The notes beneath the pieces are model-generated. The model was not told where the DNA came from. It saw nothing but the letters and a program-made list of their open reading frames with translations, and did no database searches. Below are positions 52,660 through 60,856 of a stretch of DNA of 64,000 nucleotides, in pieces. Location of the stretch: contig NZ_BTCK01000022.1 in NCBI RefSeq assembly GCF_033239625.1, positions 37,937 through 101,936 of the forward strand. The letters run 5' to 3'. Source of the DNA: Paenibacillus_T sp033239625 (GTDB lineage: Bacteria > Bacillota > Bacilli > Paenibacillales > Paenibacillaceae). Within the stretch, counting starts at the first letter, position 1. Each line of letters begins with the position of its first letter. A program made the position numbers and the translations under genes.

Positions 52660-53106
52660 ATGGGGATTGAAGGAAGAGTAGTACAGATGTTTATTGATGG
52701 ATATGAAAGACTTACTCAGCTAGATGTTAATGCTATTAATAAAAAACTATGGGTTCACTTCATTCAACATGAAGAGTACCTAGAGCAAGGTGAACAATCC
52801 AAAATTCTCACTGTTGGTCAATATGCTAATTTTGAGGTTGGAATTGATTTAGCTAGTGTTTGTATAGAACCCAAGTATGTAATGACCGATACTAATGCTT
52901 TTATTCAACCTATTGATGAGTCCTCTCATGTAATAGTAACTGCTAATGTAGTGGATATCGAGGACGATTATAGTATAGTTTGCAGTATCAAGAATTTAGG
53001 CGAGGCGATTTTAGTTGAGTTTGAAGAAAAAATAAACGTGGGAAAAGGCGAGAGAATTACGTTCAAGGGTAATTTGAAAGCAGATCAACTCGCTGTATTG
53101 AATTGA
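52660..53106 (+). CDS. Putative immunity protein of the orphan toxin cassette
   Basis: The 148-residue acidic protein follows the orphan toxin by 15 bases, with ribosome binding site GGAGG at 52649-52653. Beta-rich C-terminal part (VIVTANVVDIEDDYSIVCSI, ILVEFEEKINVGKGERITFKG). I do not recognise a family. It is intact, as expected if it must protect against the matching toxin carried by relatives. Confidence 0.65.
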   Translation: MGIEGRVVQMFIDGYERLTQLDVNAINKKLWVHFIQHEEYLEQGEQSKILTVGQYANFEVGIDLASVCIEPKYVMTDTNAFIQPIDESSHVIVTANVVDIEDDYSIVCSIKNLGEAILVEFEEKINVGKGERITFKGNLKADQLAVLN

Positions 53107-53148
53107 TTCAAAACTAGGTTATTTATATTAATATGATTTCTTATCAAC

Positions 53149-53185
53149 AAAAACCTTGATTGGCTTCATGCCATTCAAGGTTTTT
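53149..53185 (+). terminator. Terminator after the orphan cassette
   Basis: AAAACCTTGA and TCAAGGTTTT pair around an inner GGC/GCC loop, followed by further T. Confidence 0.85.
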
Positions 53186-53332
53186 GTTATATTCGTCGTT
53201 TCAAAGGATATTCTAAATACTACGCAGCTATAAGATGATAGCCAGATTAAGCAGGTGGCAAGGTCCGACTAGTTGATGGGGGTACAATGGGATACACACC
53301 TAAGATTGGAGATAGCATCAGTCATACTAATT

Positions 53333-53415
53333 AGGTAAGCCGCGCAAGCAACCGCTTGTGCGGTTTTTTTTGTACAATAAAAGTCGGATGCGGCGTTTCG
53401 GCTGCTGTTACGATG
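53333..53415. repeat. 83-bp direct repeat, right copy
   Basis: This copy matches 51734-51816 with four substitutions. It lies directly upstream of the AraC gene at 53439, so it is probably the original and the left copy the duplicate. Repeat period is 1599 bases. Confidence 0.9.
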
Positions 53416-53438
53416 AGGTTGGAAGGGGAGTCGGACGA

Positions 53439-54314
53439 ATGGATTCGCTTAAAGCAATGAATGACGCCATGTCGTATATCGAGCGCCATCTGGCGGAGGA
53501 GATCGACTATACGGAAGCGGCGAGGAGGGCGTACTGTTCGGCGTATCATTTTAAGAAAATGTTCACGTTCTTAGCCGGCATTCCGCTCTCTGAATACGTT
53601 CGCCGCAGGCGGCTCACGCTCGCTGCCTACGAGCTGCAAGGCGGAGAAGCGCGTGTGATTGATATCGCGGTAAAGTATGGCTATGGCTCCGCTGATTCAT
53701 TCGCGCGAGCATTCCAACAGCTGCATGGCATGACACCGTCGGAGGCGAAGGTGAGCAATCATTCGTTCAAAGCTTATCCGCCGATGACCTTCCAGCTTAC
53801 CGTACAAGGAGGAGTCGAAATGAATTATCGGATCGTGGACAAGGAAGCGTTCCGTATCGTCGGGTTGATGAAGCGGGTGCCGATTGTGTTCGAAGGGGTT
53901 AACCCGGAAATCGCCGCTATGTGGCAGAGTCTCGATATGGAGAAAATCGGGCTGCTGAAGCAACTTGCGAACACCGAGCCTGCAGGTATCATTAGCGCTT
54001 CCGTCAATTTCTCGGAAGGCCGGATGGAGGAGCGGGGCGAGCTGGACCATTATATTGGAGCGGCAACGACAGAGCCATGTCCGGAAGGATGGGCGGCGTT
54101 GGAAGTGGCTGCATCTACATGGGCCGTATTCGAGGCAGTTGGTCCATTCCCGCAGACGCTTCAGCAGGTATGGGGGCGTATCTACTCCGAATGGTTCCCG
54201 TCTTCTGGCTACGAGCTGGTAGAAGGACCGGAGATGCTGTGGAATGAAGGCAAAGATACAACTGTGCCGAATTATCGGAGCGAGATTTGGATTCCGGTCG
54301 TGAAGAAGGCGTAG
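53439..54314 (+). CDS. AraC family regulator with GyrI-like effector domain
   Basis: The 291-residue protein has an N-terminal AraC HTH (MSYIERHLAEEIDYTEAARRAYCSAYHFKKMFTFLAG and VIDIAVKYGYGSADSFARAFQQLHGMTPSEA) and a C-terminal GyrI-like/effector-binding domain (about 125-290, YRIVDKEAFRIVGLMKRV ... WIPVVKKA). Members such as Rob/SoxS-like BmrR relatives bind small hydrophobic molecules. ATG 53439 follows GGAAGGGGAG by eight bases; the upstream part of the frame lies in the 83-bp repeat and is not used. Confidence 0.9.
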   Translation: MDSLKAMNDAMSYIERHLAEEIDYTEAARRAYCSAYHFKKMFTFLAGIPLSEYVRRRRLTLAAYELQGGEARVIDIAVKYGYGSADSFARAFQQLHGMTPSEAKVSNHSFKAYPPMTFQLTVQGGVEMNYRIVDKEAFRIVGLMKRVPIVFEGVNPEIAAMWQSLDMEKIGLLKQLANTEPAGIISASVNFSEGRMEERGELDHYIGAATTEPCPEGWAALEVAASTWAVFEAVGPFPQTLQQVWGRIYSEWFPSSGYELVEGPEMLWNEGKDTTVPNYRSEIWIPVVKKA

Positions 54315-54610
54315 GTGTCGAGCGATAGCGCCGGTGAGCGGAAGGCTGACGGACTCAGCGGAAGGCTAAGGACAGAGCGGACGCTATATGCTCGTATTGG
54401 ATGATCTGCTGGACTTAACGGACTGAGCAGCCCTTATTACGGCGGTTAGGTGCCAATGATGGCGCGAAACCGCTGAATAGGGGCTGCTGTGTCTGTTACA
54501 AGCGCTGAAGCGCTATTTTGAACACAATAGTGACCGTGGAGTCCGTTAGCGTAAAATCTTTCTTACTTGTTGATAGCTACCAGGGGAGTGGCACCCACCA
54601 ACTAAACATA
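54315..54610. other. Intergenic region with a long hairpin and repeat ends
   Basis: No gene is supported. AGCAGCCCTTATT-(A)CGGCGGTT and AACCGC-TGAATAGGGGCTGCT (about 54427-54492) make a long imperfect hairpin without a T-run. TAACGGACT (54416-54424) and AGTCCGTTA (54540-54548) bracket it, matching the ends of the element at 17360-17425. Confidence 0.5.
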
Positions 54611-55726
54611 CTAGTACGCCGTATTGTTCGCCTCGGTCACATGCTGCACGTTGTACCACTTGGTGCCAACGTTGTGATAAAGCGTATTCGTCATCGTTAC
54701 CGTAGTCGTTGTGCTGTCCGTACGGAAGATCGATTCCGACATATTCGAGATGTCGCAGCTGTCGATGTAGACGTCGGTCTTGAATGTTGAGCCGCCGAGC
54801 TGGCGGATGAATTTGCCGGCGTTGCTCGCTACGAAGTTATACACATTGAATCGACCACCCGCATTGAGCTGGAACACTTTGTCGCTTCCGTTATAAGCCG
54901 CGCCGCCGTTAATTGTAACCGTACCGGCAGCTTTCATCGTCAGCGCATCCTCGCCGATATCGGTCCAGACGATGTTGGATAAGTAGGCGTTGCCATACGT
55001 ATGAATGCCATCCGCAGCTGGTGATCCGAGTACGACGTTCTTCAGCGTCGCACCATTCTCTAAGCGGAAGACAGGCTTCTGGCCCTCAGCCTGGCTGCCG
55101 TCACCGAGAGCGGAGCCCGCAATGAACGTTCTGCCTTTGCCATCATACACCTGACCTGCTGCTACGACGATCGTCGAGTTCACCGTTGTGGAGCTTGGCG
55201 ATACCTTCACGAGCGTCCACTGTTGGTTCGCGCCTTCAAGGTCCGTCCATTGGTTAATGTTTGCGCCGGCTGTTGTCGAGAAGTTGTACACCTCTGCTAC
55301 CTTACCGCTATTGCGGTTTTTCAATTGTACATAGCCACCGCTGTCTTCGAGTTTCCAGTGCTGATTGTAGTTGCTTTGGAAGTTCTGCCACTGCACGATG
55401 TTGCCGCCATCCGCTGTAGACCAGCCATATACCTCAAGTGCACGTCCGCTGTTTGCATTAATGATCTGATAATAGCCGCTGCCGACGCTGACGAAGCGCC
55501 ACAGCTGATTGTCGCCGCCAAGATCCGTCCATTGGGATACGTTCGCACCGTTCTCGTGTGCATAGTTATATACCTCTAGTGCCTGACCGCTGTGGCGGTT
55601 AATGATTTTGTACAAGCCTTGGTTCGTGACCGATGCCGCATCTGCTTGTTTCGGCTGTGAGAGCAGCGGAATAACGGTGAGCGTTACGGCGAAGATGGCG
55701 ATAAGCGTAATCAACTTCTTAATCAT
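54611..55726 (-). CDS. Secreted pectate lyase (PL3) with ricin-type lectin domain
   Basis: The 371-residue secreted enzyme has a signal peptide (KKLITLIAIFAVTLTVIPLL, cleavage likely after QADAA at about 31). A ricin B-like beta-trefoil follows (about 35-170; repeated QALEVYNYAHENGANVSQW, RALEVYG, KVAEVYNFS ... NQQW). The C-terminal polysaccharide lyase family 3 domain (about 175-371) has ADGIHTYGNAYLSNIVWTDIGEDALT and FKTDVYIDSCDISNMSESIFRTDS. It cleaves pectate by beta-elimination with calcium outside the cell; the lectin domain probably targets plant polysaccharide. The ribosome binding site AAGGAGG precedes ATG. A cre-like site lies 30-43 bases upstream of the start. Confidence 0.93.
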   Translation of the reverse strand: MIKKLITLIAIFAVTLTVIPLLSQPKQADAASVTNQGLYKIINRHSGQALEVYNYAHENGANVSQWTDLGGDNQLWRFVSVGSGYYQIINANSGRALEVYGWSTADGGNIVQWQNFQSNYNQHWKLEDSGGYVQLKNRNSGKVAEVYNFSTTAGANINQWTDLEGANQQWTLVKVSPSSTTVNSTIVVAAGQVYDGKGRTFIAGSALGDGSQAEGQKPVFRLENGATLKNVVLGSPAADGIHTYGNAYLSNIVWTDIGEDALTMKAAGTVTINGGAAYNGSDKVFQLNAGGRFNVYNFVASNAGKFIRQLGGSTFKTDVYIDSCDISNMSESIFRTDSTTTTVTMTNTLYHNVGTKWYNVQHVTEANNTAY

Positions 55727-55755
55727 GATAGATCCTCCTTAGTTTTTGGGGTTAA

Positions 55756-55769
55756 AGTAAGCGCATTCA
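55756..55769. promoter_or_regulatory. cre-like site upstream of the pectate lyase gene
   Basis: AGTAAGCGCATTCA shares 13 of 14 bases with the site at 8237-8250. It lies just upstream of the minus-strand lyase start, a good place for carbon catabolite control. Confidence 0.4.
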
Positions 55770-56000
55770 ATTATAAAAGTGTTAACGAGCCTCCTCTCTT
55801 TGTTAATGATTCCATTGTAGCAGAAGCACACCGATTTAAAACCATATTTTAGTTAAACTTATCAAAATAAGTCTAATGAACCGAGAAATATTTGTTCGTA
55901 GTTCGTGGGGCGTAGCTAGTTGGACGTGCGCGTAAAGTTGGACAATAATGGGAATGTTAGCGATTGTCTGCGGCTATTTTCCTGCTGACTGGAATGTTTA
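55770..56000. other. Intergenic DNA between lyase and polyamine operon
   Basis: AT-rich sequence of about 230 bases with no supported gene. It must hold the lyase promoter on the minus strand. Confidence 0.4.
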
Positions 56001-56028
56001 TTGCATGGATTTTCCCATGATATATAAT
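56001..56028 (+). promoter_or_regulatory. Likely sigma-A promoter of the potABCD operon
   Basis: TTGCAT (56001-56006) and TATAAT (56023-56028) are 16 bases apart. Transcription would start near 56035, leaving a leader of about 260 bases that contains all the 39-bp repeats. Confidence 0.6.
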
Positions 56029-56075
56029 GAGGGCATAAGAGAGACAGGAGCCGACAGGGTTTGCTGGATCCAATA

Positions 56076-56280
56076 AGCAGAGTGACTTTGAGCTCCTCTC
56101 AAAGATCCTGATGTAGCAGCAGAGTGACTTTGAACTCCGTTCAAAGATCCTGATGTAGCGGCAGAGTGACTTCGAGTAAGCAGAGTGACTTTGAACTCCG
56201 TTCAAAGATCCTGATGTCACGTTCAAAGATCCTGATGTAGCGGCAGAGTGACTTTGAACTCCGTTCAAAGATCCTGATGT
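56076..56280 (+). repeat. 39-bp hairpin repeats in the potA leader
   Basis: Four full 39-bp units (56076-56114, 56118-56156, 56179-56217, 56242-56280) and two partial ones (56161-56176, 56218-56238) lie in tandem. Each full unit carries CTTTGAAC-TCC-GTTCAAAG, an 8-bp-arm hairpin (the first unit has a CTTTGAG-N-CTCAAAG variant), and ends GATCCTGATGT. The last unit abuts the AAGGAG ribosome binding site of potA at 56281. The loop shows CUCC, which could pair with that GGAG. Confidence 0.9.
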
Positions 56281-56293
56281 AAGGAGTGATACT

Positions 56294-57424
56294 ATGAGCG
56301 ACAACAATACGATCATTCGCTTCGAGCATGTGACCAAGCGATATGACAATGATGCGCCCGTGCTGAACGATGTCAGCTTCGAGATCGAACGGGGCAAGTT
56401 CTACACGCTGCTCGGTCCGTCCGGCTGCGGCAAAACGACGGTGCTTCGCCTCATTGCAGGCTTCATGGAGCCATCGGAAGGCTCGATCTACTTCAATGGC
56501 AAGCGGATCAATGAGGTGCCGGCGAACCGCCGTCAAGTGAATACGGTATTTCAGGACTATGCGCTGTTCCCGCATCTGAACGTGTTCGAGAACGTGGCAT
56601 TCGGCCTGCGGATCAAGAAGCTGAAGAACGACGTTATCGCGAGCAAAGTGCGCGAAGCGCTCCGTTTCGTCAATCTCGAAGGGTACGAGAGCCGTGAGAT
56701 TACGGAGATGTCGGGCGGTCAACGCCAACGCGTCGCGATTGCGCGCGCGATTGTGAACGAGCCGGAGATTCTGCTGCTGGACGAGCCGTTGTCCGCGCTT
56801 GACCTGAAGCTGCGCACCGAGATGCAATACGAGCTTCGCGAGCTGCAGCGCAGATTGGGCATTACGTTCATCTTCGTTACGCATGATCAAGAGGAAGCGC
56901 TTGCGATGTCGGATGAGATTTTCGTCCTCAACAAAGGTACGATCCAACAGAGCGGAACGCCGACAGATATTTACGATGAGCCGATCAACCGTTTCGTTGC
57001 CGACTTCATTGGGGAATCGAACATCGTCGTTGGACGAATGAAGGAAGACTATGTCGTCGAATTCGCGGGCCGGACGTACGAATGTATGGACGGCGGCTTC
57101 AATAAGGACGAACAAGTCGAGATTGTGATCCGTCCAGAGGATCTGGAGATGACGCAGCCGGAGAGCGGCAAGCTGAAGGCGCGCGTCGATACGCAGCTGT
57201 TCCGCGGCGTTCACTACGAGATCATTGCCTATGACGAGGCGGACAACGAATGGCTCGTACACTCGACGAAGAAGGCGACGGTAGACGAGTGGATCGGGCT
57301 TGACTGGGAACCGGCAGCCATTCATGTCATGCGCTTCAACGAGACGGAAGAAGAGTTCGATAAGCGAATCGAGGCGTACACCGAAACGGACGAAGAAGAG
57401 GAAGAAGCCGAACATGTCCGTTAA
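56294..57424 (+). CDS. potA: Spermidine/putrescine ABC transporter ATPase
   Basis: The 376-residue ATPase has Walker A GPSGCGKTT, Q-loop VFQDYALFPHLNV, signature MSGGQRQRVAIARAI, Walker B ILLLDEPLSALD and switch His THDQEEA. The C-terminal TOBE-like domain (about 280-376) with VIRPEDLEM fits PotA-type importers. It powers polyamine uptake with the next three genes. ATG follows AAGGAGTGATACT. Its end overlaps potB by 11 bases. Confidence 0.95.
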   Translation: MSDNNTIIRFEHVTKRYDNDAPVLNDVSFEIERGKFYTLLGPSGCGKTTVLRLIAGFMEPSEGSIYFNGKRINEVPANRRQVNTVFQDYALFPHLNVFENVAFGLRIKKLKNDVIASKVREALRFVNLEGYESREITEMSGGQRQRVAIARAIVNEPEILLLDEPLSALDLKLRTEMQYELRELQRRLGITFIFVTHDQEEALAMSDEIFVLNKGTIQQSGTPTDIYDEPINRFVADFIGESNIVVGRMKEDYVVEFAGRTYECMDGGFNKDEQVEIVIRPEDLEMTQPESGKLKARVDTQLFRGVHYEIIAYDEADNEWLVHSTKKATVDEWIGLDWEPAAIHVMRFNETEEEFDKRIEAYTETDEEEEEAEHVR

Positions 57425-58223
57425 ATCGCGCAATCTGTATCTGATCCCGTACGCCGCGTGGATCGTATTGTTCGTCGTCGCGCCGATCGCGCTGATCGTT
57501 TATTATTCGTTGTTCGATATCGAAGGGAAGTTTACGTTCTCGAACTACAGCAGCTTCTTCACGCCCGTTTATATGCGGATGACGCTCAGCTCGTTCTGGT
57601 ACGCCTTTCTGATTACGGCCTTTTCCTTGTTGATCGCTTATCCGGCCGCCTATCTGCTGACGCGTACGAAGCATAAGCAGCTATGGCTGCTGCTTATTAT
57701 TCTGCCAAGTTGGATTAACCTGCTGCTGAAGGCTTACGCCTTCCTGGGGCTGTTCGGTACATACGGCATCGTGAATGCGGCGCTGGAGACATTCGGCATT
57801 GGCCGTCAGCAAATTTTGTTCACCGACTTCAGCTTCGTGTTCGTATCGGTTTATATTTTCATCCCGTTCATGATTCTGCCAGTCTTCAATGCGCTTGAGA
57901 AAATGAACCCGTCGCTCATCGACGCTGCGCGCGACCTTGGCGCTTCGCCATGGATAACGTTCCGCCGCGTGGTGTTCCCGCTGACGATCAATGGCGTGAA
58001 AGCCGGCTGCCAAGCGGTGTTCATTCCGGCGCTGTCGCTGTTCATGATTACGCGTCTCATCGCGGGCAACCGCGTCATTACGCTCGGTACGGCGATCGAG
58101 CAGCATTTTCTCGTCACGCAGGATTGGGGAATGGGCGCTACGATAGCCGTGTTCCTCGTCGTTATTATGGCGCTCATCATGGTGCTGACCGGTAATCGCC
58201 CCAAACGGGAGGTGAATCGATAA
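57414..58223 (+). CDS. potB: Spermidine/putrescine ABC transporter permease PotB
   Basis: The 269-residue six-helix permease starts SRNLYLIPYAAWIVLFVVAPIALIVYYSLFD and has the EAA-like loop LIDAARDLGASPWITFRRVVFP. The start at 57414 overlaps potA by 11 bases; the frame extends further upstream without sense. It pairs with PotC. Confidence 0.94.
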   Translation: MSVKSRNLYLIPYAAWIVLFVVAPIALIVYYSLFDIEGKFTFSNYSSFFTPVYMRMTLSSFWYAFLITAFSLLIAYPAAYLLTRTKHKQLWLLLIILPSWINLLLKAYAFLGLFGTYGIVNAALETFGIGRQQILFTDFSFVFVSVYIFIPFMILPVFNALEKMNPSLIDAARDLGASPWITFRRVVFPLTINGVKAGCQAVFIPALSLFMITRLIAGNRVITLGTAIEQHFLVTQDWGMGATIAVFLVVIMALIMVLTGNRPKREVNR

Positions 58224-59041
58224 TGGCTTCGCAACGGACATCCCGCGGGTGGAAATGGTCGAATCTGTATCTGATCGCTGTGTTCGTCGTGCTCTACGCG
58301 CCGATCTTCTTCCTGACGCTCTACTCGTTCAACAGCGGCGGCGCGATGCACGACTTCGAGGGCTTCACGCTCGAATGGTATAAGGAAGTGTTCGCGGACA
58401 CGCGGCTGCTGATCATCGTGCTTAATACGCTCGTCATCGCACTGCTATCCTCGGCGTTGTCGACGATATTAGGCGTACTTGGCGCCCTTGCGATTCAGCA
58501 TGTGAGACGACGCCGGACGCAGAATACGCTGTTGGCGCTTAACAACGTGCTTATTGTCAGCCCGGACGTTATTATCGGCGCGTCGTTCCTCATTCTGTTC
58601 ACGATCGTCGGCATTAAGCTTGGCTTCGTATCGGTGCTGCTTGCGCATATCGCGTTCAGCGTCCCGATCGTTGTCATCATGGTGCTGCCGAAGCTGGAGG
58701 AGATGAGCTCGACGTGGATCGACGCTGCGCGCGACCTTGGCGCCAGCCGTACGGACGTGCTCACGAAGGTTATGCTGCCGTACATTCGGCCGGGCATCTT
58801 CGCCGGTTTCTTCATGGCGCTGACGTATTCGCTGGACGACTTCGCGGTAACGTTCTTCGTAACGGGCAACGGCTACTCCACGCTCGCTGTCGAGATCTAT
58901 TCCCGTGCAAGGCAGGGGATCTCGTTGTCGATCAACGCGTTGTCGACGCTTATATTCCTATTCACGATCGTACTCGTGATCGGGTATTACTTCATTAATC
59001 AGCGAGGCAACCGACCGCCGGGAATGGAGGTGCAGAAATGA
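58223..59041 (+). CDS. potC: Spermidine/putrescine ABC transporter permease PotC
   Basis: The 272-residue six-helix permease has APIFFLTLYSFNSGG near the N terminus, typical of PotC, and the loop WIDAARDLGASRTDVLTKVMLP. ATG overlaps the potB stop by one base (TAATG) and AGGTG provides the ribosome binding site. It overlaps potD by four bases. Confidence 0.94.
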   Translation: MASQRTSRGWKWSNLYLIAVFVVLYAPIFFLTLYSFNSGGAMHDFEGFTLEWYKEVFADTRLLIIVLNTLVIALLSSALSTILGVLGALAIQHVRRRRTQNTLLALNNVLIVSPDVIIGASFLILFTIVGIKLGFVSVLLAHIAFSVPIVVIMVLPKLEEMSSTWIDAARDLGASRTDVLTKVMLPYIRPGIFAGFFMALTYSLDDFAVTFFVTGNGYSTLAVEIYSRARQGISLSINALSTLIFLFTIVLVIGYYFINQRGNRPPGMEVQK

Positions 59042-60111
59042 AGCAGCTCGTTCGAATGTTCATTGCCGTATTCGCAGTCGCCTTTGCGCTTATGTACGGT
59101 GCTCATCTGCTCAACTCCTCGGAAGGGTATGCGGGCAGCAATACGCTTACGATTTATAACTGGGGCGACTATATCGACCCGGATCTGATCACCGCGTTCG
59201 AAGAGGAGAGCGGTCTGAAGGTCATCTACCAGACGTTCGATTCGAACGAAGCGATGATGACGAAGATCGAGCAGGGCGGCACCACGTTCGATGTGAGCGT
59301 CCCTTCGGAATATGCGATCAGCAAAATGAAAGAAGAAAACCTGCTGCTCCCGATCGACCACAGCAAGCTGCCGAACTTAAGTCATATCGATGAGCGGTTT
59401 CTCAACTTGTCGTTCGACCCGGATAATGAATATTCGATTCCGTACTTCTGGGGGACGGTCGGCATCGTGTACAACCCAAGCATGCTGGATGACTGGCAGA
59501 TTAAGAGCTGGAACGACCTATGGGATGAACGGCTGCGCAATCAGATTCTGCTCGTCGACGGTGCCCGCGAGGTGATCGGTTTCGGCTTGAACAGCCTCCA
59601 TTACTCGCTCAACGATACGGAAGAAGCGCATCTGCAGGAAGCGAAGAGCAAGCTGTCTACACTGACGCCGAATGTGAAAGCGATCGTCGGCGATGAGATC
59701 AAGATGCTGCTCGCGAATGAAGAGGCAGCGGTAGGCGTCGTCTGGTCGGGTGACGCATCCGAGATTATGAGCGAGAATGAGAACCTCGATTATGTGGTAC
59801 CAGAGGAAGGCTCGAACTTGTGGTTCGATAACATGGTTATTCCGAAGACGGCGCGCAACATCGAAGGTGCGTACAAGTTCATGAACTTCATGCTCGATCC
59901 GGAGCATGCGGCGCAGAATGCAGAGTATGTCGGTTATTCGACGCCGAACAAGGACGCGCTGGCACTGCTGCCAGAAGACATCTCGGGCGATGAACGGTTC
60001 TATCCGGCACCGGAGCTGACCGAGAAGCTCGAGGTATACCGCAACTTGGGCAAGCGGATGCTCGCGCATTACAACGAGCTGTTCCTGGAGTTCAAGATGC
60101 ATCGTAAGTAG
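59038..60111 (+). CDS. potD: Polyamine-binding protein PotD
   Basis: The 357-residue binding protein has an N-terminal hydrophobic segment followed by LTIYNWGDYIDPDLITAFEEESGLKVIYQTFDSNEAMMTKIEQGG, the PotD/PotF signature, and FDVSVPSEYAISKM. Ligand-contact-type residues W and D (NWGDYI; YFWGTVGIVYN; WSGDASEIM) are present. Unlike most Gram-positive binding proteins it lacks a lipobox Cys after the hydrophobic segment (FALMYGAHLLNSS), so it may stay anchored by an uncleaved signal helix. It closes the operon. Confidence 0.94.
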   Translation: MKQLVRMFIAVFAVAFALMYGAHLLNSSEGYAGSNTLTIYNWGDYIDPDLITAFEEESGLKVIYQTFDSNEAMMTKIEQGGTTFDVSVPSEYAISKMKEENLLLPIDHSKLPNLSHIDERFLNLSFDPDNEYSIPYFWGTVGIVYNPSMLDDWQIKSWNDLWDERLRNQILLVDGAREVIGFGLNSLHYSLNDTEEAHLQEAKSKLSTLTPNVKAIVGDEIKMLLANEEAAVGVVWSGDASEIMSENENLDYVVPEEGSNLWFDNMVIPKTARNIEGAYKFMNFMLDPEHAAQNAEYVGYSTPNKDALALLPEDISGDERFYPAPELTEKLEVYRNLGKRMLAHYNELFLEFKMHRK

Positions 60112-60144
60112 GGGAGAGCCGGAAGGCAGGCTGTCCCAATACAA

Positions 60145-60220
60145 AAGGCTGTCCATGCACTGGCCGACTTCACGCAGGATGATATCCTGGGGGAGTCGGT
60201 CGGCATAGGACAGCCTTATT
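60145..60220 (+). terminator. Terminator-like hairpin between potD and the GNAT gene
   Basis: AAGGCTGTCC (60145-60154) and GGACAGCCTT (60208-60217) are perfect complements, with inner CCGACT/AGTCGG and CAGGAT/ATCCTG stems. It lies between convergent genes and could serve both. Confidence 0.75.
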
Positions 60221-60250
60221 GTGTAACATCAAATTGTAGGCGTTATTGAT

Positions 60251-60661
60251 TTAGCTCAGCGTCTTGGTCATGATAATCTCCAGCGGCTGTGTATCGAGCA
60301 CGAGGCATCCGGCATCCCGATAGCCCAGCTTGCGATAGAAGTGCTGTGCGCCTTCGTCGGCTTGCGTCGATGTCATGACGAAGGTATGGCCGCGCTGCTT
60401 CATATCCGCTTCCCAGCGGAGGACCACTTGCCTGCCGATGCCCGAACCTCGGAAGGGCTCATCCAACCAAATCAAATTCATGAAGGGTGTATTGTCCCAG
60501 AAGTAGCCGTATCGCATCCAGCCGAAATAGGAGCCGTGTTCGTCGCGGAGGATGTAGATTTCTTTTTCTTTTATTTTGGCAAGGATAAGATGCTCTGCAA
60601 TATGGCGGTCGCGTTCGCGAATATAGGAATAATCGGATTCGATAGCAATGTCGATGTGCAT
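60251..60661 (-). CDS. GNAT family N-acetyltransferase
   Basis: The 136-residue protein has the GNAT core: IYILRDEHGSYFGWMRYGYF, MNLIWLDEPFRGSGIGRQVVLRW (acetyl-CoA-binding RGxGxG-like RGSGIG) and QHFYRKLGYRDAG. Acceptor substrate is unknown. ATG at 60661 follows GGGGGAACTGCC; the frame extends 20 codons upstream without a ribosome binding site. Confidence 0.88.
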   Translation of the reverse strand: MHIDIAIESDYSYIRERDRHIAEHLILAKIKEKEIYILRDEHGSYFGWMRYGYFWDNTPFMNLIWLDEPFRGSGIGRQVVLRWEADMKQRGHTFVMTSTQADEGAQHFYRKLGYRDAGCLVLDTQPLEIIMTKTLS

Positions 60662-60730
60662 GGCAGTTCCCCCTTTTACGGACACCATAACACTCGGCCC
60701 ACAATTTGTAAACCGCGTCATCCACAGCGG

Positions 60731-60760
60731 TTGACTGTGCGGAACAATCGTTGATAAACT
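60731..60760 (+). promoter_or_regulatory. Likely promoter of riboswitch-folD unit
   Basis: TTGACT (60731-60736) and TAAACT (60755-60760) are 18 bases apart, shortly before the riboswitch. Confidence 0.4.
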
Positions 60761-60781
60761 ATTGAATAGTTAGACAATTGA

Positions 60782-60856
60782 ATCGCTGCGTGTGACTGGC
60801 GGAGCATGGGGAACCATGAGGAAGCACGTAGTAGCAATAAGCCGTACGCCTGGGCA
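60782..60856 (+). ncRNA. ZTP (pfl) riboswitch aptamer
   Basis: The sequence shows the conserved pfl motif parts: GCGTGTGACTGGCGGA at its 5' side, a short GG-GGAACC-style hairpin arm (CATGGGGAACCATG), and the 3' pseudoknot strand CCGTACGCCTGGGCA. ZTP riboswitches sense the purine intermediate ZTP/ZMP, which accumulates when 10-formyl-THF is low, and switch on folate one-carbon genes such as folD. The terminator directly after it and folD 70 bases downstream fit a transcriptional ON switch. Confidence 0.92.

Noticed and set aside
51734..53415. Insertion sequence carrying the orphan toxin cassette
   Set aside because: No transposase and no terminal inverted repeats are seen; the flanks are 83-bp direct repeats of local DNA, pointing to homologous or illegitimate recombination.
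56141..57433. 430-residue reading frame on the minus strand opposite potA
   Set aside because: It mirrors the well-supported potA gene, has no ribosome binding site, and its end is translated repeat DNA.
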